Part shown: positions 12,091-64,000 of the stretch, piece after piece | Layout of the letters: each line of letters starts with the position of its first letter | How positions within the stretch are numbered: the stretch's first letter is position 1 | DNA from: Heterohyrax brucei | Taxonomy: Eukaryota > Chordata > Mammalia > Hyracoidea > Procaviidae | Length of the DNA stretch: 64,000 nucleotides | Direction: 5' to 3' | Assembly: GCA_028571685.1 (NCBI GenBank) | Contig: CM053143.1 | Coordinates: forward strand, 143,006,829-143,070,828 | Notes under the pieces: model-generated | What the model was told of the DNA's origin: nothing | Seen by the model: the letters and a program-made list of their open reading frames with translations, nothing else | Databases searched by the model: none | Made by a program: the position numbers and the translations under genes

Positions 12091-12576
12091 GAATGGGTAC
12101 AGTGTTACTTATTCACAGAGTAACTGTGAGGATTAAAAGCGCTTGGCAGTAATACCTGGACTGCACCCTCAGGAAATGAACTTCTGCCTTGTATCTTTGT
12201 ATTCCTTGCACACGGTTGTCAACATAGGTCAGGAGATGCTGTGTGAGAAACTGGATGGAAGGGAGAGAAGGAAAAACCAGCATGAAACAAGGCAACTAAG
12301 GGAGAAGAGAGTGTCTGCACTCCCAAATGCCCTGAAAAGGGCCCGTTGGGTGACAGCTGAGAGAAGACTGTTGGTTTTGGTCATTGGTGACTTTCTTGAG
12401 AACAGCTTTAACAGCATATGAAGTGGGAGGCTGGTCATAAGTGGTTAAGGAAGGGGTGGGTGGGGAGGAAGTGAAAGCCGGAAGTGTAATCATCTTCTGT
12501 CTCAAAGAGACAAGGGGGCAGTAGGAGGGCCAGAGGATCGGTTCTCGGTATTGATGGGAGAGGTCTGAATGCATCT

Positions 12577-12737
12577 ATAAAACCCACTGCCATTGAGTCA
12601 ATTCTGACTCACAGCGAATCAATAGGACAAGGTAGAACTGCCCCATAGAGTTTCCAAGGAGCAGCTGGTGGATTGAAACTGCCAGCCTTCTGGTTAGAAG
12701 CTGTAGCACTTAACCACTATGCCACCAGGGTTTCTGA
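12577..12737 (-). repeat. AfroSINE, antisense
   Basis: aaacccactgccattgagtc, gagtttccaaggagcagctg, tatgccaccagggtttctg. Confidence 0.9.
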
Positions 12738-12744
12738 ATGTGTC

Positions 12745-12792
12745 TATAAAAACCCAAAACCAAATCCACTGCTGTCTGGTTGACTGTAGACA
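12745..12792 (-). repeat. AfroSINE tail fragment, antisense
   Basis: aaaacccaaaccaaatccac-type start then tgctgtctggttgactgtag; no head follows. Confidence 0.5.
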
Positions 12793-13196
12793 GGAGTAAA
12801 TCTCACAGAAGAAGACACCTGGGAGAATGGACTTCTTACCTTGTTTGGAGCTCAGTCTGTCTGCAGAATCCCTTGTTTGTTGCCTGTCCTGAGACTTGGT
12901 TTCTTTAATTCTCTCACCTCCTTGCTGCTGGAGAATCCCACGGTCCAGTGGGCTTTGTGATTAGCTGGGGCCCTTGGGAAATACAGTCAGCTCATCTGAG
13001 CTGCTTATCCCTCTCTGGTAAAATGAGGGGAATAATGTGCATTTCATAGGGATATTTTGAACAAACAATGAAGCAACGCCTGTTAAGGTCCAGTTGCAAA
13101 GTCTCAACCACTGTGTCCTTGATACACAAGACATGGGGTCTGCGCATGAAGGTCAGAGGGGGATTTCAGAGTATGAGCTGAAGTGATTTTAGATGA

Positions 13197-13689
13197 TGTT
13201 TTAGTCATCTGGTGCTGCAATGACAGAAATACCACAAGTGGTTGGTTTTTAGTAGAGAAATTTTATTTCGTCACACTCCAGTAGGCTTCACACCCAAATT
13301 CAGGGCATCAGCTGCAGAGGAAGGCTTTCTCCATCAACTCTAGGGGAAAGTCCTTGCTGTCAGGCTTTCCCTGAACTGAGAGCTTCTGAAGTACAGGGAT
13401 CCCCAGTCCTTTCCAAAGGACACGCTCTGCTCCTGGCACTGCTTCTTGATGGTACAAGTCCCCAACTCTGTCTGCTAGCTTCTTTCTTTTGTATCCTGAG
13501 AGATTGCCTCAAAGCACAATACAATCTTAGACTTTCAGTCCTGCCCCACCAACACAACTGCCATCCATCGTCTCTCCTTAACATCACAGGTAGGGTTTAC
13601 AGCATATAGGAACTACACATAATACCGGGAATCATGGGCTAGCCAAATGGCTACACGTATTTTGGGGGGACACAATTCAATTCATGACA
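13197..13689 (-). mobile_element. Solo LTR, antisense, with perfect 5-bp target duplication
   Basis: It starts tgttttagtcatctgg and ends caattcaattcatgaca. It is flanked on both sides by gatga (13192-13196 and 13690-13694). The 493-bp length and 5-bp duplication fit an ERVL/MaLR-type solo LTR. Confidence 0.88.
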
Positions 13690-13739
13690 GATGAGAAGGG
13701 CCTGGGTTGGCTAAGTCATCTTGTCAAGGTTAGCTAGGG

Positions 13740-14250
13740 AACCCGACTGCAGCTGCCACATACTAACATATTTTACTCCAGAATCTAACATTTTTCTAGG
13801 GGTAACCTTAGTTATCAACACACACAGTATTGATAAGTTTGCCAAGGAAACCTGATCTGCAACACATCAGCAGCTCTCCCTGGCAGTTTGTGGTGCAAAT
13901 ATAAGTTCTTCTTGTCAGTTGTGGTGCAAATACAACATTTCCTGCTGGCAGTTGTGAAGTGGCTACAGTAGCCTCAAACCCAGTCAAAATCGAAGTTACT
14001 GTCTCCACCTTCCGTGTATATTGCCCCCTGCTTTTGCCAATAAAGAGCACCCCCCAAATCTATGCTGGGTCTTTTTCCTCTTATGGAGACTTACCTGTTC
14101 CCTTTTTGGAATGTACTTTTTCTTAATAAACTTTTCTGTCATTTGCTACCAAAAAAGATGCATCCTCATGCGCCTTGGGGGTGGGGGGTGGGGCCCAGTA
14201 TGCCACCATCTGGAGACCGAACTTTAGCCTCCAGAACCCACATCAGGTCA
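13740..14250 (+). mobile_element. Possible LTR with two polyadenylation signals
   Basis: aataaa occurs at 14039-14044 and at 14125-14130, followed by a pyrimidine-rich stretch. This resembles a class I retroviral LTR end, but I see no clear TG/CA ends or target duplication. Identity is uncertain. Confidence 0.35.
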
Positions 14251-15165
14251 CCTTGGGTCTAATCAGTTATGTGACCTCAACAATCCCAAATACAACAACT
14301 TTCTTCATTTTACTGCTTTTCCTTTTATTGTTTATGGTATCAATATTTAAGAAAAAGTAAACCTACTCATCCTACAACTTTTTGTTTGGAATGTATCAGT
14401 TGATAATTATTCAGTAAGCATTTTTATGTCTACACTGTGTAATGATTCTTAATGGATGCGTCATATTCAGTTACCTTTGCACCCACTGCTCTGTATTCTT
14501 TTGGATTGTTTTCTGGAATGGACTCCCAGAAGTGACATTACTCAGCTGAAGGGTGTGGATGCTTTTGGGGGTTCTGTGTGCCATCAGTTGATTGCAGCCA
14601 GCAGATCTGTAGTGAGGGGGCAGGAGGACCGTGGTAAACAAAGGCAGAGCATTCAGTAACAGAGTTCACATGGAGGGTTTCCATGAAAACCTAAGTCTAC
14701 CTCGTACACCTCTGAGGTCTGTGTGCTGCCTGCCTCCACCAGGGACTAGGTGGGGCTTGGGTCTGTAATTCTGTCAATGGAATTCAGCTTCAGTTTTCTC
14801 TTTGATGCTTTCTCTTGCGGGACTGTTAGCACAGAGTGAAGACATTGAAAAAGGAATGTGACTGAGACAAAAAGTCAGCCAAGAAGGGAGTCCGTTTTGC
14901 TTGGTAGAGCTTTTTTAGCAGGGTGGGCTGACCAATTTCATCTTTACAAGATATTAATGAATTTAATTATTTTGATTACAACTTTCACAGTGTTAGTATT
15001 TGGAGCAATCTTCAGAATTAACGGGGATGTAATTTAGATAATCACTGAGGAAATTGTCACATTTTGAATTGGTGATTTAATTAGCAAATATTGCTATTAA
15101 TGACTTTTTTCCTGGATCTTGTGATTATTGGTAATGGGTCTTCCTTTCTTCTCTTCTCTTAACAG

Positions 15166-61960
<46,795 letters not shown>

Positions 61961-62417
61961 GTACAAATATTTTTGTGTGTGCATTCATTTTAGAACTTGA
62001 AAACATTTAGGGATCTGGGTGTGGAAGATGGATAATGTACAGTTTTTACAGCCTACTGAGTGGGTGCATGTTTCATAGTAGTTTCAAAGTCTAGGTAGGA
62101 AACCAATCCAGTGGACTCTGTTCTGAATAACAGGAAGAAGAATGTGCAGAAGTAGAAAATGCTAGTAACTAATTCAGTAAATACAGCTTGTCACCCTACT
62201 CCCAAGTGGAAATGTTACCAGAGTTTCCTATTTTAGGGATGCAGGGAATGAGCTGGGAGTACTAATTCTTCTTGTTTCATTGGCTCTCCTGTAGGGTTGA
62301 CATATTACCCTTTCACCTCAGATTTCTTTGTCTAGACCCCAACTTCTCTAGGTCCCTTTTCTTACAGTCTTTGGAAGTTTCCCTTTCCCCACATATTGAA
62401 ATGTCATCTCATAGTCA

Positions 62418-62586
62418 GGGCCCTGGTGGCACAGTATTTAAAAGCTACAGCTGTTAACCAAAAGGTCAGCAATTCAAATCCAGCAGCTGCTCCTTGGAAA
62501 CCCTATGGGGCAGTTCTACTCTGTCCTGTAGTGTTGCTATGAGTCAGAATCAACTTGATAGCAATGGGTTTGGTATCTTTGGTTTA
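62418..62586 (+). repeat. AfroSINE, sense
   Basis: gggccctggtggcacagtat, aaaaggtcagcaattcaaat, gtcagaatcaacttgatagc. Confidence 0.9.
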
Positions 62587-62664
62587 GAAGATATTGAAAC
62601 CAAAATGACTTTTGAAAGATGATAGTATTAGATCAGTTGTACTAAAAGCTTTATATTTATTGCC

Positions 62665-62840
62665 AAATTTAATTCTGAAAATAATCCCTAGATGAGAAAC
62701 CCAGTCCCATGAAGTTGACACTTGGGCCAGGCCACTTAGCCACAGAGCAACTGTGGCTAAGTAAGTCACAGTCTTTCTGCAGAAATCTGGGCCCAGGTGA
62801 CTCTAAAGCCTGTGCTTTCAGTGACTTGCTATAATGCCTC
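62665..62840 (-). repeat. MIR-like relic, antisense
   Basis: taattctgaaaataatccct, agatgagaaacccagtccca, gggcccaggtgactctaaag. Confidence 0.5.
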
Positions 62841-63212
62841 CCCAAAACATTGGGATGGGCAGTCCTGGTCAGGAAGTGATGTTGGGGGAGAGATAGTGGC
62901 ATCAGGAAAGATGAGGAGGCAGGGATGAACACAGCATGGGTACACAAGAGTGGAAGCAAAGGACCCATTTGAAAAAATGAGTTGGGCAAGTAGGAAGCAG
63001 GGGAAGGGGACTACAGATGAGCAGGATTGGATTTGGCCTGCAATAAGGAGTTTTATTCATTGCAGCAGAGCCCTCATTGCTTTGTGACTGGAACATGCAG
63101 GTGTGTCCAAATGGCCTGCCTCTGCCCAGATCCATCCTGTACTACGGCTGGACTGCTCTTACTAAAACACTGCTGTCGTGTCACTGCCCAAGATCTGATT
63201 AAAGGGCCTGAC

Positions 63213-63278
63213 CAAATCAGCAGAGTCAGCTCTGACTCATGGAGACCCTATGTGCTGCAGAGTGTAATTGCCCTTCAA
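63213..63278 (-). repeat. AfroSINE or RTE tail fragment, antisense
   Basis: gcagagtcagctctgactca, tggagaccctatgtgctgca; the body is missing. Confidence 0.5.
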
Positions 63279-63279
63279 A

Positions 63280-63440
63280 AGAAACCTCTTGCCATCAAGT
63301 CTGTGCTGACTCACAGCGATCCTGTAGGAGAAAGTAGAACTACCCCATAGTGTTTCCAAGGAGGAGCTACTGGTGGATTCAAACCACTGACCTTTTGGTT
63401 AGCAGCAAGGCATTTAACCACTGCCCCCACCAGGGCTCTG
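63280..63440 (-). repeat. AfroSINE, antisense
   Basis: ttgccatcaagtctgtgctg, cactgaccttttggttagca, tgcccccaccagggctc. Confidence 0.88.
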
Positions 63441-63452
63441 CCCTGCATAGGG

Positions 63453-63602
63453 TTTTTTAAAATAACTTATTTTGTTGTTGTTGCCGAGAATATACATAGT
63501 AAAACATGCAGAAATTCAACAGATTTTACATGTACAATTCAGTACTCTCTGAGTTGTGCAACCATTCAGCTTCCTCTTCTGAGCTGTTCCTCCCCAGTTA
63601 AC
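63453..63602 (-). mobile_element. Old L1 piece, antisense, split by a SINE
   Basis: gtacaattcagtactctctg and ttgtgcaaccattcag match old L1 3' sequence. A sense SINE follows at 63603, and possible continuation begins at about 63772. Confidence 0.5.
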
Positions 63603-63771
63603 AAGGTAACCCTGGTAGTGTAGTGGTGAAGTGCTACAGCTGCTAACCAGAAGGTCAGCAGTTCAAACCCACCAGGTGCTTCTTGAAAACTCTATGGGGC
63701 AGCTCCACTCTGTCCTATAAGGTAGCCACAAGTCAGAGTCCACTCTTTGGCAGTGGGTTTGGCTTGATTTG
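63603..63771 (+). repeat. AfroSINE, sense
   Basis: ggtaaccctggtagtgtagt, aaaccCaccaggtgcttctt, caagtcagagtccactcttt. Confidence 0.88.
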
Positions 63772-63889
63772 GGTTCATTAACATAAAGTCACTGATCCTT
63801 TAAATTCCTGTCCAATCTTGTTTCTGTTGTCAACATGACCTCATAGAGATAGTTATTTAAAAAGTTAAGAAGCCATCAGCTTTCATGGT

Positions 63890-64000
63890 GTTGTCAAGGC
63901 TGTTATGTTTCAGAAGCAGATTGGAGAGCATTTTTTCCAGGCATCACTGGGTGGATTTGAATTCCCAACCTTTTGTTGAATAGCCCGGTGTGTGACTGTT
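63890..64000 (-). repeat. AfroSINE, antisense, runs off the window
   Basis: ctgttatgtttcagaagcag, gtggatttgaattcccaacc, ttttgttgaatagcccggtg. Confidence 0.6.

Larger units (their letters stand above)
1..15165 (+). other. TEC intron 2, 3' part
   Basis: No coding exon is seen. Named repeats are listed separately. Stretches where I recognise nothing clear are 1700-1925, 2110-2285, 2535-3330, 3515-3765, 4230-5670 (4980-5330 looks like an old transposon relic but I cannot name it), 6110-6718, 7070-7535, 7745-8265, 8355-8970, 12160-12575, 12790-13190 and 14255-15160. Open frames of 60-90 codons here have no recognisable domains. Confidence 0.9.
61961..64000 (+). other. TEC intron 17, 5' part
   Basis: The last coding exon of TEC was searched for by its expected KPEGRPSFEDLL start and is absent, so the intron runs off the window. 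Named content is SINEs, a MIR and an old L1 piece. 61965-62415 and 62845-63210 are unassigned. Confidence 0.9.

Noticed and set aside
61961-64000. Possible last exon of TEC
   Set aside because: No sequence encoding KPEGRPSFEDLL was found, so the last exon is taken to be beyond the window.

Overview
The window is nuclear DNA from a placental mammal. It holds the middle and 3' part of one gene, TEC, a non-receptor tyrosine kinase of the TEC family, on the + strand. The lineage is probably Afrotheria (elephant, manatee, hyrax or a relative). The evidence is dozens of copies of a tRNA-headed SINE of AfroSINE type with an RTE-like tail ('ccctggtgg...gtggttaag...gctgctaacc...ggttcgaatccaccag...gagtcagaatcgactc'), together with RTE/BovB-type LINE pieces, a non-primate L1 and mariner pieces. 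I cannot tell which afrotherian it is.

TEC: fifteen coding exons with canonical splice sites lie between 15166 and 61960. Joined, they give 1674 nt, or 558 codons, collinear without insertion or deletion with residues 47-604 of the 631-residue human protein as I remember it. I number them exons 3-17, assuming the usual 18-exon plan. They encode most of the PH domain, the zinc-binding Tec-homology (BTK) motif, a proline-rich stretch, SH3, SH2 and nearly all of the kinase domain. Residues 1-46 lie upstream of the window and the last 27 residues lie downstream. No frameshift or stop is seen, so the gene looks functional. Notable points are an alanine codon at the kinase gatekeeper position, a second in-frame splice acceptor 30 nt upstream of exon 14, a 66-nt in-frame exon 8, and a 20-bp minisatellite just after the exon 11 donor.

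Layout: 1-15165 is intron 2, with SINEs, several ~450-550 bp LTRs of one family (one inserted inside another), mariner ends and an RTE piece. 15271-28785 is intron 3, dominated by a near full-length, mutated L1 (about 17285-24514) that split an LTR of the same family. 28868-35060 carries small exons 4-6, an inverted pair of L1 3' ends and a mariner piece. 35061-52357 carries the SH3, SH2 and N-lobe exons separated by SINE-rich introns. 52358-64000 holds large introns and the C-lobe exons 15-17.

I found no second protein-coding gene, tRNA or rRNA gene, CRISPR array or bacterial-type feature, and no convincing new biological system. The findings concern kinase variation, splicing and nested mobile elements.
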